Assembly (NCBI RefSeq): GCF_000317305.3
Contig: NC_023036.2
Span: 3,410,001-3,474,000, forward strand
Length of the DNA: 64,000 bases
Source of the DNA: Mycolicibacterium neoaurum VKM Ac-1815D
GTDB lineage: Bacteria > Actinomycetota > Actinomycetes > Mycobacteriales > Mycobacteriaceae
Direction: 5' to 3'
This document shows positions 23,740 to 33,139 of this stretch, piece after piece. The notes beneath the pieces are model-generated. The model was not told where the DNA came from, did not search any database, and saw only the letters and a list, made by a program, of their open reading frames with translations. The position numbers and the translations under genes are program-made. How positions within the stretch are numbered: position 1 is the stretch's first letter; every line of letters starts with the position of its first letter.

Positions 23740-24951
23740 TCATCGTCCTTGGAATGTCGGTGTCGTCTTGGCCGCGAACGCGGCGATGGCCGCCGCCGCG
23801 TCGTCACTGCGACCGGTGTCCTTGGTGCCCTGCAGTTCGGCGGTCAGCTGCGTCCGCAGGTCGTTGTGCCAGCTGTCGCGCAGCAACGCACGCATTGTCG
23901 CGAAGGCCACTGTCGGTCCCGCTGCCAGCTCCGTGGCGACCTGGGTTGCCCGCGAACGCAGTTCGGCGGCCGGGACGATCTCGTTGACCAGACCCCACTG
24001 CAACGCCTCCGCGGCGCTGATGGGTGTGTTGCGCAGATAGGCCTGTGCAGCGCGGCGCGGGCCGATCAGCCGGGGCAGGTGATAGGTGCCGCCGCCGTCA
24101 CCGGAAAGTCCGATGCCTGCGAAGGCGACCACGAACCTGCTGTCATCGGCGGCCAGCACGATATCGGCGGCATAGACGAATCCCAGACCGCCGCCCGCCA
24201 CCGGACCGTGCGCGGCGGCCACAATCGGTGCCTCGACCCGGCTGAGGATGTCGAAGCCCTCGTGATAGGGCCGGATCATCTTCTCGAACAACGTGTCGTA
24301 CCCGGCACCGTTGCTCTCCAGGAAATACGAGATGTCGCCACCGACCGTCAGCGCGGGCCCGTTGCCACAGATCAGGACCGCACGCACCGAGCGATCCGAC
24401 TGGATGCGGCGCGCGACCTCAAGGGTTTCCTGCCCCATCCGCAAATTGATGGCGTTGCGCTGATCGGGTCGATTCAGGCACACGGTGGCCAGCCCGTTCT
24501 CGACGCGGTAGTCGATGGTCTGCAGCGCGCCGTTGCCCTCGAGCGCGGCACGCCAGGCGGCCGTATCGGTGAGTTGACGCAGCTCGGTGATCCGGCCGTC
24601 GTTGTCGAACGAGAGCACGTGGACGAAGGCCGCGTCCAGCTCGGCCCCGGAACGACGACCGCTGCCCCGGTAGGTGCCGATGACCGTCAGCCCACCGTCC
24701 TTGTTGAGCCGGTGATCCTCGGCAACGGCCCGAGCCCGGAAGTGCGCACCGATGCGCCACCAGACCTGTGCACGCATGGCCTCGGCACCGTGATGGGTGC
24801 CGCCCATCTCCAGCGGCATCCCTTCGGTGACGTGCCCGACGAACTCCGGCGACAGCAGCCGGTCGATGCTCTCGGCGTCGCCCCGGGCGAGCGCATCGTA
24901 GAGCGCCTCGGCAGCGGCGATACGGGAATCCTGTGCGGTATCAACCGACAT
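23740..24951 (-). CDS. SnoaL/NTF2-like domain fused to an enoyl-CoA hydratase/isomerase
   Basis: A 403-residue two-domain protein. Residues 1 to about 135 form a SnoaL/NTF2-like cone domain (AAEALYDALARGDAESIDRL, FVGHVTEGMP, FVHVLSFDNDGRITELRQL). Residues 145-403 are a crotonase with the oxyanion segments GGDISYFLE and HGPVAGGGLGF. In the crotonase the two hydratase glutamates are not seen; instead there is SGDGGGTYHLPRLIG, where the Asp resembles PaaG-type isomerases. One polypeptide could couple a cyclisation or isomerisation to double-bond movement. It overlaps the MaoC gene by 11 bases. The fusion is unusual. Confidence 0.85.
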   Translation of the reverse strand: MSVDTAQDSRIAAAEALYDALARGDAESIDRLLSPEFVGHVTEGMPLEMGGTHHGAEAMRAQVWWRIGAHFRARAVAEDHRLNKDGGLTVIGTYRGSGRRSGAELDAAFVHVLSFDNDGRITELRQLTDTAAWRAALEGNGALQTIDYRVENGLATVCLNRPDQRNAINLRMGQETLEVARRIQSDRSVRAVLICGNGPALTVGGDISYFLESNGAGYDTLFEKMIRPYHEGFDILSRVEAPIVAAAHGPVAGGGLGFVYAADIVLAADDSRFVVAFAGIGLSGDGGGTYHLPRLIGPRRAAQAYLRNTPISAAEALQWGLVNEIVPAAELRSRATQVATELAAGPTVAFATMRALLRDSWHNDLRTQLTAELQGTKDTGRSDDAAAAIAAFAAKTTPTFQGR

Positions 24952-25393
24952 AGCGCACGATCGATTCGATCACCGCAGCCGGCTTGGCCGCTCCGTCCAC
25001 CTCGACGGTGGTGACCAGGGTGGCCTGCACCGCGCCGTCGAGCTTGTCTACGCCCGTTATCACCGAAGAAGCCCGCACCTTGGCGCCGACCGGCACCGGC
25101 GTGATGAACCGCACCTTGTTGAAGCCGTAGTTGATGGCCATCGCGATGTTGTCGACCCGGTAGAGCTCGTGCATGAACTTGGGCAGCAGCGACAGGGTCA
25201 GCAACCCGTGCGCGATGGTGCCGCCGAACGGACCGGAGGCCGCCCGCTCCGGGTCGACGTGGATCCACTGGTGATCATCGGTGGCCTGGGCGAAGTTGTT
25301 CACCCGATCCTGGTCGACGACCAGCCACTCGGTGGGACCCAGTTCGGTGCCCGCCGCGTTTTCGAACTCTTCGAGATTGCCAAAAGTCTTCAT
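24941..25393 (-). CDS. MaoC-like (R)-specific enoyl-CoA hydratase
   Basis: A 150-residue single hot-dog hydratase. The catalytic Asp/His motif is clear: FAQATDDHQWIHVDPERA followed by GTIAHGLLTLSLLP. It would add water to a trans-2-enoyl-CoA giving the (3R)-hydroxyacyl-CoA, compatible with the MFE2-type SDR encoded at 30984. It overlaps the next gene by 11 bases, so it belongs to the same operon. Homologues are commonly annotated as nodulation-factor-N-like dehydratases. Confidence 0.9.
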   Translation of the reverse strand: MKTFGNLEEFENAAGTELGPTEWLVVDQDRVNNFAQATDDHQWIHVDPERAASGPFGGTIAHGLLTLSLLPKFMHELYRVDNIAMAINYGFNKVRFITPVPVGAKVRASSVITGVDKLDGAVQATLVTTVEVDGAAKPAAVIESIVRYVG

Positions 25394-25411
25394 CGTGAAC
25401 GCATTCCTTCC

Positions 25412-26437
25412 CTAAACCCGGATTCCCACCGGTTGACCCGCTTTGATCTGATCGAGGTACTCGGCCATCCCGTGGATGGGCGCGGCAGGCGCCTCGCCAT
25501 CGGTGACCGACCAGCGGATGGCGGCCTCGACGATGCGGGTACTGACCTCGCCGTCGGCGCTGCGATGTCGCAACGGCACGATGGACAGTGCGTCGCCCTC
25601 GAAACGCCAGCGCCGCCCACCCGCGGCAATGGTCAGCCGGATGTGTTCCTGAAAGCCGTTGTCGTCGCGCTGCGTGGTGATCTCCACCTCATCGCAGGGG
25701 TGCACCTCGGTGCCGTCGAAGACGAAGCCGCCGACTCGTGACGAGCCGTCCGGATCGCCGAAATATGCTGCCATGAAGCCGAATCGGTCTGTACTCCCGT
25801 GCAGCCAGCGATAGAACCATGGCGCCTGCCAAGACCGCGGTCCCCAGGAGTGATCCCGCAGGCCGTGCCCGCGGACCGGCCAACGCTGGGTCCCGATCAC
25901 CACCTCTCCGGTGACCACGGCGAGCTGTTCGTAGTGGTGGGGTGCAAAAGACTGCCCCTGCGCCTCGAACGTCTGCTCGTGGGCCGGCGCCATCGCCTCG
26001 AACTGGAGAGTGATTCGGCAGCCGGCCTGCGGGCTGGAGTTCAATGCCGCCGACGGGTCGCTCATCGTTGCCGGATCCGTCACCAGCCGGATGTCACCGT
26101 CGAAGCGCACACGCACGTCACGCAGCGGGGTGACCACCTCGACGGCCAGCCCACCGGCATTCATCGCCTCGTTCGAGGTGACCTGCGGGCGCGCGTAACC
26201 GAACGCGAGCCGACCGTCGGGCAGGTACAGGCAGATCGTCCGTTCACCACGGCCCTCGTTGGGCCGGTTGGCCAGCCGCAGGAAGCCGGCGATGCCGGAT
26301 TCGGGGTCGTGGAATTCGAAGTACATCGACTCGTTGAAGTCCGAGTCGGAAGTGACCGCGTGGGTGTAGTCGTCGTCCAGAGTCAGCATGGCTTCGGCCG
26401 CGGCAGCCGAGTTGGCGCCGCTCGCCCCCCTTCGCAT
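25412..26437 (-). CDS. Uncharacterised beta-rich protein (possible lipocalin-like/AttH family)
   Basis: A 341-residue soluble protein without signal peptide or membrane segment. Landmarks are YFEFHDPESGIAGFLRL, a central GHGLRDHSWGPRSW, FYRWLHGSTDRFGFMAAYF, and a C-terminal HGMAEYLDQ. The RDHSWG-plus-aromatic pattern recalls the AttH / hydroxyneurosporene-synthase-like lipocalin families that act on isoprenoid-like lipids. I hold that assignment loosely. A second Met (codon 17) could be the start. A half-copy of the operator (ACTTTTTCGAATC) ends about 10 bases before its ATG, and it leads the operon to the CitE-like gene. Confidence 0.7.
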   Translation of the reverse strand: MRRGASGANSAAAAEAMLTLDDDYTHAVTSDSDFNESMYFEFHDPESGIAGFLRLANRPNEGRGERTICLYLPDGRLAFGYARPQVTSNEAMNAGGLAVEVVTPLRDVRVRFDGDIRLVTDPATMSDPSAALNSSPQAGCRITLQFEAMAPAHEQTFEAQGQSFAPHHYEQLAVVTGEVVIGTQRWPVRGHGLRDHSWGPRSWQAPWFYRWLHGSTDRFGFMAAYFGDPDGSSRVGGFVFDGTEVHPCDEVEITTQRDDNGFQEHIRLTIAAGGRRWRFEGDALSIVPLRHRSADGEVSTRIVEAAIRWSVTDGEAPAAPIHGMAEYLDQIKAGQPVGIRV

Positions 26438-26447
26438 GGCAGTTGAA

Positions 26448-26460
26448 ACTTTTTCGAATC
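26448..26460. promoter_or_regulatory. Partial operator, site G2
   Basis: ACTTTTTCGAATC, identical to the left half of site F but lacking the TTAAA right half, adjacent to the ATG at 26437. Confidence 0.35.
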
Positions 26461-26514
26461 ACGAGCGCGGGCCATAAATAGGCTACGAGCACGTCCGTTC
26501 ACGACGCTAACATA

Positions 26515-26537
26515 TTTTTCTAGTTTCTGTTAGATTT
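26515..26537 (+). promoter_or_regulatory. Regulon operator/promoter, site G
   Basis: TTTTTCTAGTTTCTGTTAGA followed by TTT, about 26 bases upstream of the metallo-beta-lactamase gene. It lies in the 125-base divergent promoter region shared with the uncharacterised gene at 25412. Confidence 0.5.
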
Positions 26538-26562
26538 TTTCTGACGACAGGAGTTCCCAGAG

Positions 26563-27618
26563 ATGAGCAGCACGCCGATGTCCGACACCGCACCATCCGC
26601 CGCTGCGGCGCCCCCGGTGATCGGGGTGCCGCTGCACATCACTCCGACCGTCGTATGCATCGCATTACCGCTGCCCCTGCCCGACCTCCAGGTGGTCAAC
26701 AGCTACGTCGTGCTCGGTGGCGACGGACTCACCCTCGTCGACCCCGGCTGGGCCTACCCTCCGGCCGAGTCCGCGCTCACCGAGGCCCTGCACCAGCTCG
26801 GATACGCCGTGACCGATGTCCACCGGATCGTCGTCACCCATCAGCACTGGGACCACTATTCGCTCGGGGTCCGCTGGCGTAACCGGTATGGCATGGAACT
26901 GCTCCTCGGCTCCGGTGAGCGGCACAGCCTGCAGGCCTTCGCGCGCCAGCCCGACAGCGTGCATCCCGCCCAGGTCGGCATGCTTACTCGGGCCGGGGCG
27001 CCGGACCTGGCCCGCCAGATCGCCGGGCTCACGTGGGAGCCCTACGAGCTCGGCGTGGCCTTCGACGCACCGGATCGCTGGCTGCACGACGGCGAAGTGC
27101 TGGCTCGCGGCGACGTCACGCTGGTGGTCCGGGAGACTCCCGGGCACACGCGCGGGCATGTGGTGTTCGAGGATGCCGAACAACACCTGGTGTTCTCCGG
27201 CGATCACCTCCTGCCGCGGATCACCCCCTCGATCGCTTTCGAGCGCGACCCCGAACCATTGCCGCTGCGGTCCTACCTCGACTCGCTGACCCTGATGCTG
27301 AATCTGCCCGACGCGCGCATGCTGCCCGCCCACGGTCACACCGCCGGCCGGACCTGGGCGCGCGCCCAGGAGCTGATCGACCACCATCGGCAACGTCTGG
27401 ACCAGGTGTCCGAACTGGTCTGTGCGGGGTACTGCACGGGCCTGGAGGTCGCCGAGCAGATGCGTTGGACCCGGCACGGACGGCGGCTGGCGGAGTTGGA
27501 CATCGTGCACCGGATGACCGCGGTGCTGGAGGTCGCGGCGCACCTCGACCTGCTGGCCGTCCGGGCCGAGCTGAACATGCGCGATCAGGACGGAGTTCGA
27601 TGTTTCTCGCTGCCGTGA
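26563..27618 (+). CDS. Metallo-beta-lactamase-fold hydrolase
   Basis: A 351-residue MBL protein with the dinuclear metal motif THQHWDH (His93, His95, Asp97, His98), ETPGHTRGH for the third histidine, and FSGDHLLP for the bridging aspartate. The length and C-terminal helical extension resemble glyoxalase-II/RNase-Z-like thioesterase or lactonase enzymes. AGGAG precedes the ATG. It is controlled from operator G and its last 34 bases overlap the tail of the convergent ligase gene. Thioester or lactone hydrolysis within the pathway is a reasonable inference. Confidence 0.87.
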   Translation: MSSTPMSDTAPSAAAAPPVIGVPLHITPTVVCIALPLPLPDLQVVNSYVVLGGDGLTLVDPGWAYPPAESALTEALHQLGYAVTDVHRIVVTHQHWDHYSLGVRWRNRYGMELLLGSGERHSLQAFARQPDSVHPAQVGMLTRAGAPDLARQIAGLTWEPYELGVAFDAPDRWLHDGEVLARGDVTLVVRETPGHTRGHVVFEDAEQHLVFSGDHLLPRITPSIAFERDPEPLPLRSYLDSLTLMLNLPDARMLPAHGHTAGRTWARAQELIDHHRQRLDQVSELVCAGYCTGLEVAEQMRWTRHGRRLAELDIVHRMTAVLEVAAHLDLLAVRAELNMRDQDGVRCFSLP

Positions 27619-29339
27619 GCTTCGGCGCCGGTGCGCGCCACGATCTCTTGGACCAGTCGGAACTTCTGGATCTTGCCCGTCGGCGTCGTCGGTAGCTCGT
27701 CGGCGGAATAGAACACGACGCGCTTGGGCACCTTGAAGCGCGCCAGCGAGGTCCGGCACAGCTGGAGGACGTCCTGCTCGGTGAGATCGTGACCGGGTGC
27801 GGTGACGACGACGGCGCAACCGATCTCACCCCATCGATCGTCGGTGAGACCGATGGCGAAGGCCTGGCTGATTCCGGGATGGGCGGCCAGCACATCCTCG
27901 ATCTCCCTGGGCATCACCAATTCCCCACCGCTCTTGTACAGCTCCTTGCTGCGACCGGTGACCCGCAGGTAGCCGTCGGGGCGGATATGGCCGAGATCGC
28001 CGGAATGCAGCCACCCCGAACGCAGTGTCGCGGCGGTGTCCACCGGGCGATTCCAGTACTCGAGCATCACCGTCGGTCCCGCCGAGAGCAGCTCTCCGTC
28101 GACGCCGGCCGGCATATCGTGCCCGGTATCCGGATCGACGACCCGGTACACGACCAGTTCGGCGGACCCGGGAAGCCCGGCGGCTCCGGCCATCTTGGGC
28201 CTGCCGACGGTCTCCGAGGTCAGCACCAGATCGTCCTCGGGCCGGGTGAGCGTCATGGCGCCGCCGCATTCGGTCATCCCGTAGCCGGTGACGATCTCGT
28301 CGATACCGAACAGTTCGCGGACCTGGTGCCACAGCCAGATCGGTGCCGGGGCGGATCCGCACAGCAGTGCGCGCAGCGACGACAGGTCGAAGCGTTGGCG
28401 CACAGGGCTTTCCACCATCGCCACCGCCATGGTGGGAACGCACAGCATGTCGGTGGCCCGGTGCCGCTCGATCCCGGCGAAGTAGCCTTCGGCGGTGAAC
28501 GACGGCAGCAGGATGACCGCGCCGCCGACGAACATGGCCGACAACAGGCCCTCGACGTAACCGAACATGTGATAGCAGGGCAGCGAGTAGAGAATCCGAC
28601 GGCCGTCCTCATAGGCGCGGGTCAACGCCGACGCGTACGCGGTGCGCAGGACGGCGTCATGGGACACCACCACTCCCTTGGGTGACCCCGTGGTGCCCGA
28701 CGTGTAGAGCATGTCGCCGGGATCGCCAGGTGCCACCTCCGGCGTCGACGCCGACTGTGCCGCCCGGGCGCATGCCGCCAGATCCGCGACCGTCATCGCC
28801 GTGCGACGAACGAGACCACCGGTGTCGAGCACCACCACCTGGCGCAATGCCGGTACCGTGTCGCGGCGATCTTCGCGCGCGGCGAAGCCGGGCTCATCCC
28901 ATCCCGGGGCGATGCCGTCGAGCATCTCCTGGTAGTCCAGGGCACCGAACTGCGTCATGGTGACCAATACCCGACAGCTGGAATCGGCAAGGACGAAACC
29001 GAGTTCGGATCGCCGGTAGAGATAGTTGAACGGCACCGCGATGGCGCCGGCGCGGGCGATCGCGAACTTCACCGTGACGAATTCCGGGAAGTTGGCCATC
29101 ACCATCCCGACCCGATCGCCGACGCCCACACCGAGGGCCATCAGCCCCGCCGCCAGCGCACGGGACTGTTCGGCGACATCGCGATAGGTCAGCGTGACCG
29201 AATCGGTGAGGACGAACGGCCGATCCGGATACCGGTCGGCGCAGCGATCCAGCCATTGGGCCAGCGTCACGGGTTGCCACACCGCGAACCGCTCGGCCAG
29301 TGCAGTGCGACGCCGGCCTATCGCGACGGTAGCGCTCAC
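27585..29339 (-). CDS. Acyl-CoA synthetase (AMP-dependent ligase)
   Basis: A 584-residue adenylate-forming enzyme. Motifs YTSGTTGSPKGVV, CYHMFGYVEG, TGYGMTECGG, HSGDLGHIRPDG, VTGRSKELYKSGGE and TPTGKIQKFRL (with the catalytic lysine) are all intact. Its GTG start overlaps the previous ligase stop (GTGA). It is slightly longer than the ligase at 12850 and belongs to the same broad FadD class. Two consecutive ligases suggest that two different acids, for example the parent compound and a ring-cleavage product, must be activated. Confidence 0.92.
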   Translation of the reverse strand: MSATVAIGRRRTALAERFAVWQPVTLAQWLDRCADRYPDRPFVLTDSVTLTYRDVAEQSRALAAGLMALGVGVGDRVGMVMANFPEFVTVKFAIARAGAIAVPFNYLYRRSELGFVLADSSCRVLVTMTQFGALDYQEMLDGIAPGWDEPGFAAREDRRDTVPALRQVVVLDTGGLVRRTAMTVADLAACARAAQSASTPEVAPGDPGDMLYTSGTTGSPKGVVVSHDAVLRTAYASALTRAYEDGRRILYSLPCYHMFGYVEGLLSAMFVGGAVILLPSFTAEGYFAGIERHRATDMLCVPTMAVAMVESPVRQRFDLSSLRALLCGSAPAPIWLWHQVRELFGIDEIVTGYGMTECGGAMTLTRPEDDLVLTSETVGRPKMAGAAGLPGSAELVVYRVVDPDTGHDMPAGVDGELLSAGPTVMLEYWNRPVDTAATLRSGWLHSGDLGHIRPDGYLRVTGRSKELYKSGGELVMPREIEDVLAAHPGISQAFAIGLTDDRWGEIGCAVVVTAPGHDLTEQDVLQLCRTSLARFKVPKRVVFYSADELPTTPTGKIQKFRLVQEIVARTGAEAHGSEKHRTPS

Positions 29340-30976
29340 AGCTCGGCCAGTTCATCGGCGAGCATGGCCTCACGCAGCGCGAAGCGCTGCACCTTGCCCG
29401 TCGGGGTGATGGGAAACTCGCTGGTCACAAACCAGCGGGCGGGAATCTTGTAGGCGGGCATACGAGCCCGTGCGTGCGCAATCAGCGCCTCGCGCAGACC
29501 TTCCGGCTCGGCGGAGTCGATGCGGCAGGCTACCGCCACGACCTCGCCGAGCCGTTCGTCGGGAAGCGCCACCGCCACGACATCGAGCACATCGTCGTGC
29601 TCGGCGATGACCGTTTCGACCTCGGCTGGTGAGATGTTCTCGCCACCGCGAATGATCAGTTCCTTGAGCCGGCCCGTGACCCGAAGGTAGCCGCGGTCGT
29701 CGATTGAGCCCAGATCCCCGGTGCGCACGAACCCATCCGGGTCCAGTGCGCGCGCCGTCGCCGCCGGGTCATGCAGGTACTCGATGAACTGCTGGTAACC
29801 GCGCGCGCAGATCTCGCCGACCTCGCCGGTGTTCAGCGTGGCACCGGTGTCCGGATCGATCACCTTGCAGTCCACATGCGGTAGTTGCCGACCCACGGTG
29901 GTCAACTTGTCCTCGCGGGTGTCTCCCGGACGCGTCAACGACAGCACCGGGGCGAGTTCGGTCTGACCGTAGAGGTTGTAGACCTCGGCACCGAATACCG
30001 CGGCGGCACCGTCGATCAGCTCGCTGGATACCATCGCCGCTCCCCCCATGATGACCCGAAGAGCCGGTGCCGGTGTGCTGCCCGCGCGCTGCGCGGCCAG
30101 CAGTGCCAGCAGCACCGCCGGCACGTAGAAGAGCACCGTCACGTTCTCGCGAGCCAACGCTGCCAACGCATCGGCCGGGTCGAAGCGTTCGAACAGCACC
30201 GCGGTGCCGCCCAGCCAGGCCGGCCCCAGGGTGGCGATCACACACCCGGCCGTATGGAACAGCGGTAACGGGTTGAAACACACCGAACCCGCCTCGACAC
30301 CGCAGGCGTGCATGGTCAACCGGGCGACGTTCACCAGTGCGCGGTGGGTCAGCAGCACCCCCTTGGGACGACCGGTGGTGCCCGAGGTGTACTGCAGCAT
30401 CACCGCGGAGTCCGCACGAGCGGTACTGTCCGCCAGTTCGCCGACCGGTTCCGACAACCACTGCGCCCATTGCGACAACGAGATACGGCGGATCCCCGGA
30501 ATGTCGGCGCACACGCGCTGCGCCACCGTGGCCAGGTCGTAGTCCCGGCTGCGATCGGCATGGATCAGCACCCGTGCGCGGCTGTGCCGCAGCACATAGT
30601 CCAGATCAGCGTCGCGCAGCACCGGGTTGACCGCCACCAGGATCACGTCGGCGAGCGCGGCTCCGTACTGAACAATGGTCCATTCCACCGTGTTCGGCGC
30701 CCAGAGCGCGACGTAGTCACCCGGGTCGACGAGCGCGCGTAGCGCCGCCGCCACCTGGCGCGCCTCTCGCAGCAGATCGCCATAGCTGAGCCGGACCGTG
30801 TCATCGCGGCCGTGCCGAGTGCCCACCAGCGCCTCGGTGTGGGGGTACTCACCGGCGCGCACGGTCAACAACTCGCCCACCGTCAGGTCGACCAACGGAG
30901 CGTCACGATCACCGGCCCGAAAGGCCGGTGACCGACCGCTCAGGGCGCCGGCGATGACATCGGATGGCTCGGCCAT
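29336..30976 (-). CDS. Acyl-CoA synthetase (AMP-dependent ligase)
   Basis: A 546-residue ligase with QYTSGTTGRPKGVL, PLFHTAGCV, NLYGQTELAP, RTGDLGSIDDRG, VTGRLKELIIRGGENISP and TPTGKVQRFAL. ATG 30976 is preferred: it lies seven bases beyond the SDR stop, and longer starts would run into the SDR gene. Middle gene of an SDR-ligase-ligase operon transcribed from operator H. The LIIRGGENISP and conserved lysine suggest an active enzyme. Substrate unknown. Confidence 0.91.
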   Translation of the reverse strand: MAEPSDVIAGALSGRSPAFRAGDRDAPLVDLTVGELLTVRAGEYPHTEALVGTRHGRDDTVRLSYGDLLREARQVAAALRALVDPGDYVALWAPNTVEWTIVQYGAALADVILVAVNPVLRDADLDYVLRHSRARVLIHADRSRDYDLATVAQRVCADIPGIRRISLSQWAQWLSEPVGELADSTARADSAVMLQYTSGTTGRPKGVLLTHRALVNVARLTMHACGVEAGSVCFNPLPLFHTAGCVIATLGPAWLGGTAVLFERFDPADALAALARENVTVLFYVPAVLLALLAAQRAGSTPAPALRVIMGGAAMVSSELIDGAAAVFGAEVYNLYGQTELAPVLSLTRPGDTREDKLTTVGRQLPHVDCKVIDPDTGATLNTGEVGEICARGYQQFIEYLHDPAATARALDPDGFVRTGDLGSIDDRGYLRVTGRLKELIIRGGENISPAEVETVIAEHDDVLDVVAVALPDERLGEVVAVACRIDSAEPEGLREALIAHARARMPAYKIPARWFVTSEFPITPTGKVQRFALREAMLADELAEL

Positions 30977-30983
30977 GTGTCGA

Positions 30984-31844
30984 TCAGACGGGGTTGCTAC
31001 CGAGCGTGGCCTCGGACATATCGCTGATCTGCGACCACTGTGCGGCGATCTCGGACAGGCTGGGCGGTGCGGAGAAGGTGACACCGGAATTCTGGAATTG
31101 CGCCACCCGCTGAACCAGGCCGCCGCCGACCACGAACACCGAACCGGTATCGGTGTTCTCCTGCGAGACCAGGTAGCCGACCGCGGGAGCCACCAACTCA
31201 GGATTCAGCTTGTCCAGAAGCTCCTGTGGCGCAATGTCCTCGGTCATCCGGGTGGCGGCCAACGGCGCGATCGCATTGGCCGTGATCGAGTACTTGGCGC
31301 CCTCGATGGCCAGCGTGTTGATGAGTCCGACCAGGCCGGCCTTGGCGGCACCGTAGTTGGCCTGTCCGAAGTTCCCGTACAGACCACTGGTCGAGGTCGC
31401 CACCACGATGCGGCCGAACTGCTGCTCGCGGAAATGCGGCCAGGCGGCCCGGATGACGTTGAATCCACCGTAGAGATGCACCTTTTGGACCGCATCCCAG
31501 CTCTCACCGGACATCTTGTGGAACGCGCCGTCACGCAGGATGCCTGCGTTGCTGATCACGCCGTGCACGGCGCCGAACTCGTTCAACGCCGTCTCGATGA
31601 TGGCCGCGGCGCCCTGCTCGTCGGCGACCGAGTCGTAGTTGGCCACCGCACGACCGCCGGCGGCGCGAATCTCGGAGACCACGGTGTCGGCGGCCGCGGT
31701 GCCGGCGCCGGAGCCGTCGCGGGCGCCGCCGAGGTCGTTGACCACCACCAGAGCGCCGTTGGCGGCCAGGAATCGGGCGTAGGAACGCCCCAACCCGCCA
31801 CCGGCACCCGTGACGACGACAACCTTGTCTTCAACACCCGACAC
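30984..31844 (-). CDS. SDR, MFE2-like (3R)-hydroxyacyl-CoA dehydrogenase
   Basis: A 286-residue SDR of the peroxisomal multifunctional-enzyme-2 type: VTGAGGGLGRSYA for NAD(P), VVNDLGG, SNAGILRD, and catalytic Ser151/153, Tyr164 and Lys168 (ANYGAAKAG). The NDLGG motif and C-terminal extension (about 30 residues beyond a normal SDR) are characteristic. It would oxidise the (3R)-hydroxyacyl-CoA made by a MaoC-type hydratase. GTG start with GGAGGAG five bases upstream. Operator H lies immediately upstream, so this heads a three-gene unit. Confidence 0.91.
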   Translation of the reverse strand: MSGVEDKVVVVTGAGGGLGRSYARFLAANGALVVVNDLGGARDGSGAGTAAADTVVSEIRAAGGRAVANYDSVADEQGAAAIIETALNEFGAVHGVISNAGILRDGAFHKMSGESWDAVQKVHLYGGFNVIRAAWPHFREQQFGRIVVATSTSGLYGNFGQANYGAAKAGLVGLINTLAIEGAKYSITANAIAPLAATRMTEDIAPQELLDKLNPELVAPAVGYLVSQENTDTGSVFVVGGGLVQRVAQFQNSGVTFSAPPSLSEIAAQWSQISDMSEATLGSNPV

Positions 31845-31867
31845 GTGAACTCCTCCAGTATGTTTGA

Positions 31868-31892
31868 TTTTCTCGAATCTACGTTAAAAATT
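31868..31892. promoter_or_regulatory. Regulon operator, site H
   Basis: TTTTCTCGAATCTACGTTAA followed by AAATT. It lies in the 89-base gap between the SCPx-like thiolase stop and the SDR start, so it marks an internal promoter within the long minus-strand gene run. Its orientation relative to the gene is opposite to sites B and C. Confidence 0.6.
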
Positions 31893-31933
31893 GACCGAGG
31901 GTCAAGGTGCCTTGGGCACCGGGGTCGCCGCGC

Positions 31934-33139
31934 TCAGCTCCGGTGGCGCCCGGGCTGGTTCGACACGATGGACACGAACGACACACAACCGCCGGGGCGG
32001 CCCCCGAGATTATGGGTCAGGGCGGTGTGCGGATCCTCGAGTTGGCGCCGGCCCGCCGCACCGCGGAACTGCAGCCACGCCTCGTAGAGCATGCGTAGTC
32101 CACTGGCACCCACCGGATGCCCGAACGACTTCAGCCCACCATCGGGGTTGACCGGCAGTCGGCCGCCGGCGTCGAAATCACCGCCCAGCGCGTCCTTCCA
32201 CGCGTGACCGGTCTCGGAGAAGCCGAGATCCTCCATCAACACCAGCTCGGTCGGGGTGAAGCAGTCGTGCACCTCGGCCAGCGACAACTGCTGCGCAGGT
32301 CGGTCGATACCGGCTTGCGCGTAGGCGTCCTTGGCCGCCTTCACCACCTCGGGAAATGTGGTGTAGTCATAGGCCGGATCCACATAGCCCCGCACCGATC
32401 CCGCCACCAGGGACAATCCCTCGATGTACATCGGTCGGTCGGTGAATTCGTGCGCGCGATCCGCAGGCACCAACAGCGCACACGCGGCACCGTCGGATAC
32501 GCCCGAGCAATCGAACACGCCGAGCCGGCCCGCCACCTTCGGCGCATTCTCGATGGTCTCGCGGGCAACCGGGGACCGGAACTGTGCCTTGGGATTACGC
32601 GTACCGTTGTCGTGGTTCTTCCAGGCGACGTGGGTCATGGCGGCACGCATCTCGTCGGGATGCACACCGTAGCGATCGCAATAGGCAGGATCGAGCAACG
32701 AAAAGGCCGCCGGGGCCGTCATCGAGATCTCCGGCGCCGTGCCGTCACCGGGCGGATCCTGACGCAGGAGCCCGGAATACCCTGAATCCTTGAGCTTTTC
32801 GACGCCCACCGCCATCACGATGTCGTAGGCACCCGCGGCGACCGCGTAGGCGGCGTTGCGAAAGGCCTCCGAGCCGGTGGCACAGAAGTTCTCCACCCTG
32901 GTCACCGGCTTGTCGTCGCTGCCGATCGCCCGGCTCAGCGTCAGCCCGCCGAGGCCGGAACTCAACGTGCCGAGCCAGTAGGCGTCCACATCCTCACGCG
33001 CCACGCCGGGCAGACCCGAGAGGCATTCCTGGTAGGCCTCCAGGATCAGGTCCTCGGTGGAACAGTCCCAGCGCTCACCGAAGCTGCTGCACCCCATGGC
33101 CACCACCGCAACCTTGCCGGAGATCCCGTTACTGGGCAT
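31934..33139 (-). CDS. SCPx/lipid-transfer-type thiolase
   Basis: A 401-residue non-classical thiolase like the SCP2-thiolase/Ltp proteins. Landmarks are VENFCATGSEAFRNAA with the presumptive nucleophile Cys86, VGVEKLKDSGYSG, EVHDCFTPTELVLMEDLG, FGHPVGASGLRM and NLGGRPGGCVSFV. Because the cysteine is kept it may be a true thiolase, in contrast to Ltp2-type retro-aldolases. It overlaps the preceding HMG-synthase/DUF35 gene by 11 bases. Such proteins usually need a DUF35 partner, which here is fused to the neighbouring protein. Confidence 0.88.
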   Translation of the reverse strand: MPSNGISGKVAVVAMGCSSFGERWDCSTEDLILEAYQECLSGLPGVAREDVDAYWLGTLSSGLGGLTLSRAIGSDDKPVTRVENFCATGSEAFRNAAYAVAAGAYDIVMAVGVEKLKDSGYSGLLRQDPPGDGTAPEISMTAPAAFSLLDPAYCDRYGVHPDEMRAAMTHVAWKNHDNGTRNPKAQFRSPVARETIENAPKVAGRLGVFDCSGVSDGAACALLVPADRAHEFTDRPMYIEGLSLVAGSVRGYVDPAYDYTTFPEVVKAAKDAYAQAGIDRPAQQLSLAEVHDCFTPTELVLMEDLGFSETGHAWKDALGGDFDAGGRLPVNPDGGLKSFGHPVGASGLRMLYEAWLQFRGAAGRRQLEDPHTALTHNLGGRPGGCVSFVSIVSNQPGRHRS

